From positions 62,001 through 126,000 of the forward strand of contig QRFJ01002494.1 in NCBI GenBank assembly GCA_006176705.1: a DNA stretch of 64,000 bases, in the 5' to 3' direction. Both the position numbers and the translations under genes were made by a program. Under the pieces are notes generated by a model that was not told the DNA's origin, did not search any database, and was given only the letters and a program-made list of their open reading frames with translations. The DNA comes from Cocos nucifera. Lineage: Eukaryota > Streptophyta > Magnoliopsida > Arecales > Arecaceae. Below are positions 35,688 through 45,936 of this stretch, one piece after another (the first letter of the stretch is position 1; every line of letters begins with the position of its first letter).

Positions 35688-35699
35688 GCTGTGATACCA
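35688..35699 (-). other. primer-binding site of Copia-2
   Basis: The minus strand reads TGGTATCACAGC, one base different from the usual TGGTATCAGAGC. It adjoins the LTR at 35,701. Confidence 0.88.
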
Positions 35700-35700
35700 T

Positions 35701-38274
35701 TGATGGGAAGGATGTAGGGTTTCTAGCTTTACTTTCAAAACTTTTTCAAAAAATAATTACAGCAAAAATAAAAATTAATCTAATTAATTCTAAAAGCTAT
35801 AGATCTGATCTACAAACTGTACAATACTAAGATCTAATATGAAATATATGTGCATCCAATTAAATCTAAAAATAAGAATAATGAATAGTAAAATATTTTT
35901 ACTATACTACATGTTTGGAACATGTTACCTTGCATGGGTAGATGATATTCGCAATCAAGTCACCACCGATGTGAACACCAAGTAGATCTGATCATCATGA
36001 TATAGCTACACATGCATCTAACCTTGATGGATGGTCCACACAAGATCCTGATCCCGATCGGCTTCTCTCGAGTGCTAGCTCGACAAAGAATGCTCCTGAC
36101 AGCTAGATCTAATCAAACAATTTTGATCTCCCTCCATCAAAATTTTGGATAATCTAGATTAGTAGGATGGGTAGAAGAGAGGATGAGGAAGTACTCAAAA
36201 AAATCTAATAAAGATCTTATGCTCATATCTTACAAAATCAGAATAGAAACCTAAGATCAAGACCTAGGGCAGCACAACACTCAAACCCTGGCGCCCAGCT
36301 TTCTCTCCCAATTTTTCTTCTTAGATTTTTTTTTTTTTAGGCTATGCAAGGGCTCACAAACTTGAAAGGAGTCTCAAAAAAAATTGCACAGAAAAAATTC
36401 CAAAAATTTTATAGAAGGTGCACAAGACAAGGTGGCATGTGGAAGAGTTGGGATGAAGTGGTTTGCTATTTGAATTCAAATCCCATTTGAATTCAAATTG
36501 CAACCAAATCAAGCCCATCCATTTAGGATGTGAGAAGGGAGGGCGCAAGCTTTCTTTTGTGTGGAAAATAATTCATGAGATCATCTTTCTCATGGAGAAA
36601 AAAAATGGTGCAAAGAGGGTGAGGTGGCATATGAAAGACTAGGTCAAACTAGTCTTAAAATCTCTCATCCAATTGAACCAACAAAATCCAAATTGGTTAG
36701 GCCCAATTAGATCAGAATAAATCCAACTAATTTAGGCTTAATTAGGCTTATTTAAATCCTAATTAAATTAGAAATAACTTAAGCTCAATCCCTAATCAAA
36801 TCAGGGATCAAACTTTCTCGGCGATTAGGTCATCACATAACCTAATCGGATCAAACCCAACTAAATTCAATTCAATTGGATTTGATCCAAAATTATTTAC
36901 TCTATCAAATTGAGTTAATTAGTGATAAAACTACTAATCAAATCTCTCATAAATATAGAGTCCAAATTCAGTGGGTATCCAAACAACAAAGTCTCATCAA
37001 AATGAAACTCTTGATCAAAGAGTCCCAAATAAGTGAGACTCTTGATCTCGATGTCCAAAATGAGTGGAACTCATGATCATAGAATTCAGACTCTTGATCA
37101 TAGACTCCTAGATAAGTAGGACTCAAACTTTTAGAGTAGTAGGACTCTTAGTCCAAGAGTCCCAGTCTAGTGGGACTCTTGACCATAGAGTCCCAGTCCA
37201 CTAGGACTCCTGATCATAGAGTTTCAGACAACCAAGACTCAGAGTCCTAATGCAATAAGACTCTCGATCAAAGAGTCCTAGTCTAGTAGGACTCTTGACC
37301 ATAGAGTTTCAGTCCAATGGGACTCTTCATCAGCCATCAGATCAGATAGGAACCTCTAATATGTGTGACCTCGCAGGTTCAAACCTAAGCTGGTAGCACA
37401 GGAACCACTTCCTGTACTAATCGAAGTGACCATCTAACAATGATACCCGACATCCAGATAGGTTGAATAGTTACAATCATAATATGTAGAATCTACATGA
37501 ATATGGTTACCGCATAATTCATCCATTTGATCTCTATGTATGAAGATGACTCAAAGTTAAACTATCAACCTTGAAAGATACATCCAAATCGTGTCTCAAA
37601 GTAATTAATTAGTCCCATGATCCCTCACTAGGGCTACCCTGACCAAGGATTTGCTAAATTAAAATATAATTGAATATAGCTCCTAAAATTAGGAGTGGTC
37701 AATTCCATCTTGATATATGCACCGACTTCTTAAGTACTTGACTGTACCTAGAAATCTTCTATCACTGAATTAGAAATTCAGGTAGTCCAGTACTAAAGCA
37801 TAGTGAGTTGCTTTGAAGTCATCATGGTGATCTCAAGTCAGAGGGATACTTATACCTATATTTCATTAGAGCAAATCTTGACAGTAGAAAAGCTCTGGAG
37901 TTGGTCACGTTCAGTGTAGATGTACCCCTACATCTCACTTACATGCCATACTAGTGTCTACACACTCCTTAATTAAGAGGACAACCAATCCATATGACAC
38001 ATAATGATCTACACTTGATAAACATTATCGTCTTTGGTAACAACGTATCATTTGATCGTGAATAGGGTTAAAGACTAAACAACAAATCCTCCTTTATCAA
38101 TTCAAAATAGTCCTAAGGACATCACCACAACATAGGAGTTCATTAGAAGATGTGAGATTTTGTGATGATAAAATACCAAAATAAATTTTATTTATTAATA
38201 ATTTATATATAAGTATAAAAAATAGTACAACCATCAATAGGCTAATGATTGACTTTGGGACACTATTTCCAATA
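35701..38274 (-). repeat. 5' LTR of Copia-2 (2574 bp)
   Basis: Plus-strand ends are TGATGGGAAGG and TTTCCAATA. The portion 37,445-38,274 matches the truncated partner at 15,998-16,831. It contains a minisatellite of palindromic units (36,957-37,335). Confidence 0.88.
36957..37335 (-). repeat. minisatellite of ~31-bp units with self-complementary ends
   Basis: About ten imperfect units of the form GAGTCCCAGTC...GTGGGACTC followed by TTGACCATA. Units are clearest at 37,158-37,250 and 37,275-37,330. Each starts GAGTCC and has GGACTC about 10 bases later, so each single unit can fold on itself. Confidence 0.8.
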
Positions 38275-39092
38275 ATGCCCAAGAGTTGGGCGCCCCAAGT
38301 CTGGCCTAATTTGGAGGTCTCTTGACTAGGTATTTGACCTAGACAAGGACTCCTCCATATCTCTCAATATAAAAGGGTTTTTAACCTAATTCTTTTTGAG
38401 ATTGCAGATCTAAGAGAAAGGTCATTGGGCATGGAGAGGCTAGGCACAGAGAGGTTTAAGCGTGAGAATTGTGAAGGCACCAATCAAGGTATTTTGGTGA
38501 GAGAAGAAGAGAAGAAGAACAAGAGGATCTTCTTCTTGGATTTTCTTCCATCTATTCCTCCATTCTTTTTTAAGATTTTGAGAGGTGTCACAGGACCAAA
38601 ATCATCTTCCTCATCTTCTAAAAATTAGAGAATCCAAGTTTCAAAGAAAGAAAGATCCAGATCAACTATCGAAGTAGGATCAGTGCAGTTCTAGCAAACT
38701 ATGTTGATTTTCAGGCATCAGACTTTTGATCAATGATCGAGGACTCATGTGGATAATTTGTAGAGGTTAGACATGTGTGGCTCAAAACGACAACCTCAAA
38801 CCCTGATCAGTGAGTTAGAGAACTCGATTTGCAAAGGTATGGATGATACGATTATCTTTTTCCTATCTAGATTTGATCTAGTATAGAATAGCTTTTATGT
38901 TGATATAATCAGCATGATTTATTCTCATATTTTAATTTCTAATTTAATACCATACTTTAACCATATAATAGGATCCTAGATCTAGGATTTTTTATATTTA
39001 ATTATGAATTAATATGATTAATTTATATTTCCATTGCATAGATTTAAAAAAATTTTAAAATCTAATCCTAAAATCCTAAACTAGTTCCTTTA
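38275..39092 (+). repeat. 3' part of a copia LTR, plus strand
   Basis: The start (gcccaagagttgggcgcccc) aligns with the inside of the Copia-1 LTR at about 7924, and it ends CTAGTTCCTTTA like an LTR 3' end. No primer site follows, so it is a solo or 3' LTR. Copia-2 begins exactly at its broken edge, suggesting Copia-2 inserted here and the other half was lost. A TATAAAA sits at about 38,376. Confidence 0.65.
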
Positions 39093-39280
39093 GTTCTAAT
39101 AGCTATATTCCACCTCCAACTATCAGAAATGGCTAAAATCAAGTTCAAATCAATCTGAGCCTTGAGGGAATGATTAAGGGATAAAAGAAAAGACAAGGAA
39201 CTAAAGGAGGAGCACTATTTTAGCATTGTTCATTGCAAAGAGAGCACTTTAAGCATTCAATAGTCTTCAAGAAAGTCCAC
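39093..39280 (+). repeat. left part of a Sirevirus-like LTR interrupted by the CACTA element
   Basis: Non-coding sequence that continues at 44,701 once the CACTA and one CTA are removed. Repeated words such as agcattcaa occur on both sides. The boundary with the LTR fragment on the left is inferred. Confidence 0.5.
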
Positions 39281-39283
39281 CTA
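39281..39283. repeat. target-site duplication CTA, left copy
   Basis: Three bases, the standard CACTA duplication size, repeated at 44,701-44,703. Confidence 0.8.
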
Positions 39284-39303
39284 TGCTACTACAAAAAAAG
39301 ACT

Positions 39304-39590
39304 ATGGCAACGGTTATGGCAGCAGTTCATAATCACTGTCGTAGCCCAAAAAATCGCTGTCATAGGCTATGGTAGCAGTTTTCTAACCGCTGCTACTATG
39401 ATCATCGTCGTAACTCTATGGCAGTGGTTATTGTAGTAGTTGTTAGCCATAGGTAATCTATAGCAGCAATTTCTTAACCACTGCCATAGATCTAATGCAG
39501 CGGTTGGCACCATTTGCATCAGAGATCTATGATAGCGGTTGGTACGGATATGGCAGCGGTTATAAAATCATTATCATAGATCTTGAATAA
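39304..39590. repeat. CACTA left subterminal repeat array
   Basis: About a dozen copies of a 12-16 base word, tatggcagcggtt or its complement aaccgctgccata, often paired head to head around short spacers. Known CACTA elements carry such arrays as binding sites for their second protein (TNPA in En/Spm). Confidence 0.85.
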
Positions 39591-39690
39591 CTAAAAAAAA
39601 TAAAATTTTTATTTTTTTATGTATTTCATCTGATAAATATAGATATATAACAAAAAAAAATATAATAAACATAAAAATTATTCTAAAATA

Positions 39691-41443
39691 CTAAAATTTT
39701 ATTATCAAATAAAATTTGTTATAATATGTTTTAAAAAAATAAATACACCAAAAGTCTCCTAAATCTACATCATCGTCATCGTCGTCGTCACCTAGAGCCA
39801 GAGCTGGAGTTGGAGCTGGAGCCGGAGCTAGAGCTGGAGTTGGAATGCGGGCCAACATATCCTCGAAGCTCGTGAATCCAAAACACGCACTGAGCATCAA
39901 CATCATGTCTCTCACGATGTTCTCCAGATGAGATGCACGCTCCTCAACCCGATCTGCCCACGTCACAGCATGATCTGCACGTGCCAACGCCTCCTCAAGC
40001 TCCTCTTGACTAACAACATCGAAAGTCTGTGAGAAGACACTTGCCTCAAACCAGTAGCTCATCGGCATGTGTCCGGGCCTACATCGGATCCTCCTAAAAT
40101 GCACAGGCCCCAAGACCTGAGATAGATGGTCATGGGGCCCAGAGGTATCCAGGCCCTCGCTCGCGAGAGCATCTAACTAATCTTATAATTATAAATTAAA
40201 ATAAAAAGTTATAAGAAATACTATAATACTAATATATTTAATACTTACAAAAATATGCCCAATCGCGGTGTTCATCGGCCTATCCATCTTGTCCATGCGA
40301 CTGAATTGGAAAATCTCGCTACGACTGGGCATCACTCTATCTCTCATCAGCTATAATAAAAAATAAATTTATCAAAAAGATGATAAAAAATATGAATTTA
40401 ATTTATTTAGTATGATTTAAAATTAATTACCTCTCTATGCATACGACTGGCCATAGACTCATGGCCTAGAGTGTGCATATACTCCTGGACTGCACGGTTC
40501 TCTCGATTCTAATGGAAGGTAGCCCAACAAGTATTCAAATAAATAATAAATATTTTAAAAATATTTAAATAAAACTTTAAGTATATTAAAAAATTTAAAA
40601 GTTAGAAATTTTATCTCGAACTCCTAGCTCCTTCAGTGTCTAATCATTCTCTCCTACTGACTTGGAGAACAGTCCTATATCTAGGAAACAAGCTCCTTTG
40701 GAGTGTCTCATCGGTGCTCGAGCCATCCTCTATGGAGCTTGATCTTATAATCTCAATACAATTCTTCAATCTTCTTTAGTCGAACATCTTGAGTCCTCTC
40801 ATGATCGGAGAAGTCGTACCTCCTCAGCATAAATTTATCAAAAATCAGTTACAAAATTATTCTAATCAAACATATATAGTGTAAATATATAAAATGTATA
40901 AATATAACTAAGATGCACGTACTTACCCATATCTCCTTCCATAGTTGATCCCTGATGGTAGCATCCATCAAATGCCAGTCTCTGGACTCTATAAAAATGA
41001 TGTCCAACTGTCTCACAAGCACTCAAAAAAAGGAATGCATCTTCCATGCGGTCTCCCCTACCGACCTCTCCTTTGCATCATACTGCACCAGCATATGATG
41101 CTAGCGGTTCCACACATGTGCCATACATATGGGACCATAAAATATTCGACTGGATGATGCACCTGCAATGCAAATACGTTATGCAAATATATAAGTATGC
41201 AAATATTATATAAAAAATAAAGTTGTGCTAATATAATAAAAATGTACACTCAGATGCCTATGATGGTAGAGGCTCAGCTACTGATGGAGTAGATGCCATC
41301 GGTGGAGTAGATGCTAGCAGTGGAGGTTCCTGAGCACCCAATGTCGAGGTGGATGGAGTATGCTCCGACTGCTGCTCGAATGCTGAACTACACGTAACCC
41401 ATCGAGGGGCAGGGGTGAAAGCTAGATGGTGTTTTGGTGCCAT
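39691..41443 (-). pseudogene. CACTA-associated transposase-like gene with recognisable introns, broken
   Basis: Starting at ATG 41,443 (MAPKHHLAFTPAPRWVTCSS), likely exons are ~41,258-41,443; 40,927-41,162 (contains ESRDWHLMDATIRDQLWKEIW, then donor GTAAGT at 40,926); ~40,620-40,835 (FMLRRYDFSDHE, KIEELY); 40,431-40,508 (NRENRAVQEYMHTLGHESMA); 40,249-40,350 (SRSEIFQFSRMDKMD, donor GTAAGT); and 39,691-40,176. The last exon has a helical EELEEALARADHAVTWADRVEERASHLENIV segment, then Pro-Ala repeats and an Asp run. The layout resembles plant Transposase_24 / Ptta-En-Spm type proteins. At least three in-frame stops (for example Trp to stop near 40,760) break it. Exon limits are by eye. Confidence 0.6.
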
Positions 41444-41589
41444 CGTGATCTACAACGTTAATGAACATTAATCAATATAACATCATAATATATCAAATTT
41501 AATTTGCTTGGAAGCCGAGCTAGCTTCATGCCTGAGATATCTGGCTTGGGTCCTCCCCCAGCCGGCTCGATCACAGCCTAAGCCAGTTC

Positions 41590-41965
41590 GACTGTGTGCC
41601 ATCCCCTCAATCGCTCCCTCTCTCCCTCTCTCGATCTCTCTCACTGATGATGGTGGCGAGGCTGAACCCCTCCCTCCTAGCTTTTCCATCTCTCAATCTT
41701 CCTCTCTCCCTCTCTCGATCTCCATCACTGACGAGGTCAGATCCCATCCCTTCCTCTCTCACTCTCTTGATCTCCCTCACCAGCAAGGCCGGACCCCATC
41801 CCTCCCAGTGATGCTAGCGAGGCTGGACCCCCTTCCTCCCTCTCTCGCTCTCTCGATCTCCCACTCTTCCTCTCTCGATCTTCCTCGTCGGTGAGGCCGG
41901 ACCCCTTCCCTCCCAATGATGGCGGCAAGCCCAGATCCCTCCCTTCCTCTCTCAAGTATAGACCC
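41590..41965. repeat. pyrimidine-rich imperfect tandem repeat inside the CACTA
   Basis: About four degenerate units pairing a tctctctcgatctcc block with gaggccggaccccatccctcc. Long ORFs across it arise from the composition and are open in several frames, so I do not call genes. Confidence 0.7.
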
Positions 41966-42124
41966 ATCGGGTATTCAGGTTTGGATCTGGTATCAGTAAT
42001 TAAAATTAGGTCCAAATTTGAATATCTAGGTTTCGATCCAAACCAAATCCATTGATAGATCTAGTCCACAGCCATCGACATGGCACAACCCAAGGCTACC
42101 ACCACGACACGACCCAAAAACTAT

Positions 42125-42235
42125 GGCATGCAGATAATTATAATATTTATAATAAATATTTATAATATTTATTATAAATATTTTATAAATTATTATAAAT
42201 ATATATGATTAATAAATAATACTATAAAATAAAAA
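42125..42235. repeat. AT-rich palindromic stretch in the CACTA
   Basis: Interlocking inverted words of ttataatattt and aaatattataa over about 90 bases. It can form cruciforms; I see no gene. Confidence 0.6.
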
Positions 42236-42479
42236 AAAATTATACCTACGACTATAGAGAGTGGGTCGCATCGAAAGCTCCGAGGGTCACCGACGACGAT
42301 GCTAGAGGAGGACGACGATACTAGAGGTAACCTATGAAATAAAAGCAAGATAGTGAGATAAAGAAGAAAGAAAAAAAGGAAAGAGAGAGAGAGCAAGGGC
42401 GACCGGGGATAGGGGGCTAGGGGGAGAGGGCATAGTGATGAGGAGGCCGAAGGAGGCTTCGCACTCGATCGAGAGAAGA

Positions 42480-43100
42480 AATCAAAATGGTGGTGGTGGT
42501 GGGGGTGGGGTTTTGCGGGAGCCAAAGGAGGATGGAGGGAGGCTCACCGGAAGGGGGGTTTGGTTCGCATCGGAGTCGGAGGAGGATAGAGTGTAGGGGA
42601 GGGGTTTCACGGGGGGGACGGTGGAGGGTTGAGGTAGATGGGGATTCGCTGAAGGGGGATTTCACAGGGGGCCGAGGGAGGGTCGGATGGGGGTTCACCA
42701 GAGGGTGGTTCACCGAAGGGGGGGTTCGCTGGGGATCGAGGGAGGGTCGAATGGGGGTCGGGGGGGGGGGGTTTCACGGGGGGCCGAGCGAGGGTGGAAG
42801 GGGGTTCGTCGGAGGAGCAATTTCGTGGGGGCCGAGGGAGGGTCGGATGGGAGTTTGCCGAATGGGGGTTTCGTTGGGAGCCGAGGAAGGGTCGGATGGG
42901 GGTTCGTCGAATGGGGGGTTTCAACTGGGGGCTGAGGAAGGATCGGATGGGGGTTCATCGAATGGGGGGTTTCGCTGGGGGCTGAGTGGGGGAAGGGGTA
43001 GGGGGGTCAGGTGGGGCTGGTGGGTGGGGGGTCAAGTGGGGGAAGGGATAGAGGGTAGGGGGTCGATTCGGGGTGGCGGGTGGCGGAGAGGGGTGACCGT
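42480..43100 (+). repeat. G-rich minisatellite inside the CACTA
   Basis: Irregular units built from gagggagggtcggatgggggttc and gggtttc recur at least six times (for example at 42,676, 42,741, 42,835, 42,885 and 42,935). A run of 12 G lies at 42,760-42,771. The stretch is open in all frames on both strands (the 271-codon plus-strand ORF is Gly-rich, the opposite strand Pro-rich), the sign of a low-complexity sequence and not of a gene. Many G runs of three or more could form G-quadruplexes. Confidence 0.8.
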
Positions 43101-43231
43101 GGATGGGGGGTCGAAAAGGGAGGGGGAAGGAGGGGCGGCGCCGATCGAGGGGGAGGATGGGCGACATCGATCGAGGAGGAGGAAGGGCGATGTCGGTCGG
43201 TGGGGAAGGAGCCTCACCAGCAATGAAAATA

Positions 43232-43262
43232 AGGGAGAGAGAGAGAGAGAGCGAGAGAGATC
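43232..43262 (+). repeat. GA microsatellite
   Basis: A nearly pure GA repeat between the G-rich block and the subterminal repeats of the CACTA. Confidence 0.85.
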
Positions 43263-43309
43263 GAGCACATACGAGAGGAAAGAAAAATTTGGAGATTTTT
43301 AACCTAACC

Positions 43310-43520
43310 TATGGCAGCGGTTATCGAACTGCTACCATAGATCCATGGCAGCGATTATCGAATGCTACCATAGATCTATGATAGTGGTTATCCAAAATCG
43401 CTGTCATAGATTTACAACAGCGGTTATCCAAAATCATTGCTATAGATCTACGACAGCGGTTCTATAATCGCTGCAATAGATCTATAGCAGTAGTTTTTGA
43501 TAATTGCTACCATAGATGAA
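43310..43520. repeat. CACTA inner subterminal repeat array
   Basis: Seven to nine copies of catagatctatggcagcggtt-like words in both orientations, the same family as the arrays at the two ends. It is separated from the right terminal array by the inverted-repeat block. Confidence 0.82.
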
Positions 43521-43544
43521 AAATATTTTTTTTTCATTTTTTCT

Positions 43545-44345
43545 AAATATTATATAATTTTAAAATTTAATGTCCATCTTCATCGTTCATTATCTAAATA
43601 ATTATCATTAGAGTATCATCGCAAAAGATCATCTCGATCCGATGGCCCTAGCTTCATCGATCAAAAAAATTTAATTTAATATGAAATAATTTTAGTCATT
43701 AAATTAGAAACAAGCGATCAAAGAATTAAACAGCATTCGATTATGAGATAATTTTTTAGTTAAATGATCTTTGTTATAATTTTAAATATTTTATATGGTG
43801 ATGATAGTAAAATTCAAATCATTTTCGTATAAACTATTCATGTTAAGCAGATATTGCAAAAGCACGAGCATAACAACCAGTAAAGTTGTAGAATGGTTAT
43901 CAGAAGATGTTTAGTTTTAGATCGTTCTTCATCTCACGAGTTAAATTTTATAATCACCATCATAAAAAATGATCAAAGTAGTAGCCAAAATCATTTATAA
44001 AAAAAATTATCTCATAATCGGACACCGTTTGGTCCTCTGATCACTTATTTATCATTTAACGGTCAAAACTAATCTATACTAAATTGACTAAGATAACGAT
44101 ATCCAATTAAAGTAAAATTTTGATAGTATGCTATAAACATCATCGAGATCATCGTTGTAAGTTTTTGAATCCATCGGAGGTCTCCATCTATCAGATTATT
44201 GCATCATCATTCATGATCGTTGAAATCGAATTTTTCTGATCGATGAAGCTAGGACCATCGGATCGAGGCAATCTTTTGCAAAGATACTCTAATGATAATA
44301 TTTAGATAATGAATGATAAAGATGATCATTAAATTTTAAAATTAT
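43545..44345. repeat. long inverted repeat (~0.8 kb) inside the CACTA
   Basis: The left arm (43,545-43,830) is complementary to the right arm (about 43,945-44,345). Anchors: CGATCCGATGG at 43,635-43,645 with its complement at 44,255-44,265, and a 20-base perfect match at 43,738-43,757 with 44,001-44,020. The right arm has about 120 extra bases in the middle. A ~100-base spacer lies at about 43,835-43,940. It has no coding potential and could be a nested foldback element. Confidence 0.78.
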
Positions 44346-44374
44346 ATATTATTTAAAAAAATATATATATATAT

Positions 44375-44690
44375 GATAGTGATTACAATTAACCACTGCC
44401 ATAAATTAGATTATAGCAGCGATTCCTATTAACCGCTACTATAGGTCCGACTTATGATCGCTGCTATAGGTCGACCTATGGCAGTGGTTTTTTATAACTG
44501 CTACTATAAGTCCGACCTACCATAGTAGTTTTCTATAATCACTACTATATGTCGGACCTATAGCAGTGGTTACAAAAACCGCTGTCATAGGTCCAACCTA
44601 TAGCAACGGTAAATGAAAATCGCTGTCGTAGGAGCTATGACAGTGGTTTCAAAAATCACTGTCATAGTAAGCACTACCATAGGCCATTTT
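44375..44690. repeat. CACTA right subterminal repeat array
   Basis: About a dozen words of the type tatagcagtggtt or aaccgctgtcatagg, often preceded by gtcggacctat. Head-to-head pairs recur every 40-50 bases. Confidence 0.85.
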
Positions 44691-44700
44691 TGTAGTAGTG

Positions 44701-44703
44701 CTA
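44701..44703. repeat. target-site duplication CTA, right copy
   Basis: Pairs with 39,281-39,283. Confidence 0.8.
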
Positions 44704-45310
44704 CTTTCAATCAATACTCTCTTGATGATTTTTCTAAGTGCATTCAAAGAGAAAAAGGAGCATTCACTATTAGCATTCAAAGCATCTTCAAAAGAGAGCT
44801 TCAACAATAATAATTCAACCACAACAGGGTTCTTATTATTATATTCTTTTTCTATTTCAAAGTTGATGTAAAAGTTTCAGCAGAGGCTTGAAATTTGAAG
44901 AGCTGAATTTGTACCAAACTTGGATAAGTTTGAGGGAGCCTGGAGTTAAGGCTTGTAAAGGTTTTGATTGTTTGATCTGGGTTAAAATCAATTGAATTTA
45001 TTTGTGAGCCTAGTGAAAATAAATACACTGTAATCAGGTTGATTATAGTAAAAATTTTTAGGAAATTGCTTGAAAAGTGGATGTAAGTTCTTAAGATGCA
45101 CCGAACCACTATAAATTTATTGTATTTGTATGTGTATAATTTTACTCTTCTATTGCATTTGCTTTCAGCTCTTTAGCTTACTGCACCTTCAACATTCATT
45201 CACCTCTACACTGCACATCATTGTTTATTTTTAAAAAAATATTAATAACCCAATTCACCGCCCTCCCGCGCACCCCCCCCCCCTTCTTGGATTGTCTAAC
45301 TAGGCAACTT
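44704..45310 (+). repeat. right part of a Sirevirus-like LTR
   Basis: Contains the typical late-LTR sequence of Sirevirus-type copia elements: gaaccactataaatttattg (45,104 on), then caattcaccgccctcccgcg and a run of 11 C (45,273-45,283) before cttcttgg. No primer site follows, so the LTR end is lost or it is a solo LTR. The 85-codon minus ORF inside is chance. Confidence 0.6.
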
Positions 45311-45930
45311 ATTTAGCTTTCTAAAGTCACAAGTATATACTTTATGTCCAAGCTTGCCCAATAAAAATAAATAACATTTTGAGATTTAATTGGTGAAGAT
45401 TTAACAAAGAGATTTTTCAAAAAATTTTGTTTCTTATGGGGGTTAAAACCAAATATAGCTTTGTTGAAAATGGTTATTCGACTACTTAAAATCATTTCGA
45501 GTTTTTCAGAGCTCAAAATAAATTTTTCAAGAATGAGCTTAAGTTTTTCAACTTCTATCTTCAAATCTAGATTTTCTTTAAATAAAGATTTTTTTCTTTC
45601 AAATAATCTTTCCTTTCTTTAATCAAAAAATGATTAGATCTTTTAAGTTCCTTATTTTTCAAACTGAGCTTTTTGAATTTATCTAAGAGATTATAGAATG
45701 CATCTTATAATTCATCAAATATAAAGTCAAGCTTAGTTTCAAATGTTATCTTCTCCTCTTGTACCATGAGACATAGGTTTGCCACTTCTTATGTTTCCTC
45801 ATTGGAGCTTAAATCTTCACTATTGCTCCAAGTGGCTATTATTAGCCTTCTTCTTGATCTTCTTTGAAGACTTCTTGAGGAGAGTGAAGGAAAGATTCTA
45901 TTTTCCACCACAGAATCATTCAGATCTGAT
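45311..45930 (-). pseudogene. gag: Sirevirus-like gag fragment, minus strand
   Basis: Minus-strand reading upstream (about 45,810-45,620) gives EVANLCLM, FDELxDAFYNLLDKFKKL and KNKELKRSNHFLIKERKD, typical of the coiled-coil region after the capsid of Sirevirus-type Gag. 45,564-45,313 then gives VEKLKLILEKFILSSEKLEMIL and FGFNPHKKQNFLKNLFVKSS. It ends in the knuckle region NVIYFYWASLDIKYIL, where both first Cys ligands have become Tyr. Only the gag C-terminal third remains. Its strand is opposite to the adjoining LTR remnant, so the two are not from one intact element. Confidence 0.7.
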
Positions 45931-45936
45931 TGGATC

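Larger units (their letters stand above)
15998..38274 (-). mobile_element. Copia-2: Ty1/copia element split by a solo LTR and by Copia-4
   Basis: On the minus strand: 5' LTR 38,274-35,701, primer site, leader, gag from 33,978, protease, integrase and RT N-terminus down to 31,198. Then comes the Copia-4 insertion (31,197-20,313), RT 20,312-20,209, a solo LTR (20,208-17,937), RT/RNase H 17,931-16,850, polypurine tract, and a 3' LTR truncated at about 15,998. RT fragments on either side of both insertions join at matching points, with target duplications, so this is one element. Without the insertions it would be about 9 kb. All genes are dead. Confidence 0.9.
39284..44700 (-). mobile_element. 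CACTA (En/Spm) DNA transposon, non-autonomous
   Basis: The left terminus TGCTACTACAAAAA and the inverted right terminus CACTACTACAAAAA match except for the first two bases, and a CTA duplication flanks them. Dense subterminal repeats of the motif ctatggcagcggtt in both orientations lie inside each end, as expected for transposase binding in En/Spm. The interior (5.4 kb) has one spliced transposase-like pseudogene on the minus strand (39,691-41,443), pyrimidine- and G-rich minisatellites (41,590-43,100) and an inverted-repeat block (43,545-44,345). No catalytic TNPD-type transposase is visible, so it would depend on another copy. Confidence 0.88.

Noticed and set aside
36957..37335. Possible CRISPR-like array because of regular palindromic units
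   Set aside because: Units are contiguous without unique spacers, and the context is a plant LTR.
42487..43302. 271-codon plus-strand ORF, the longest in the window
   Set aside because: It is Gly/Arg-rich, lies in a G-rich minisatellite that is open in all frames on both strands, and shows no domain.
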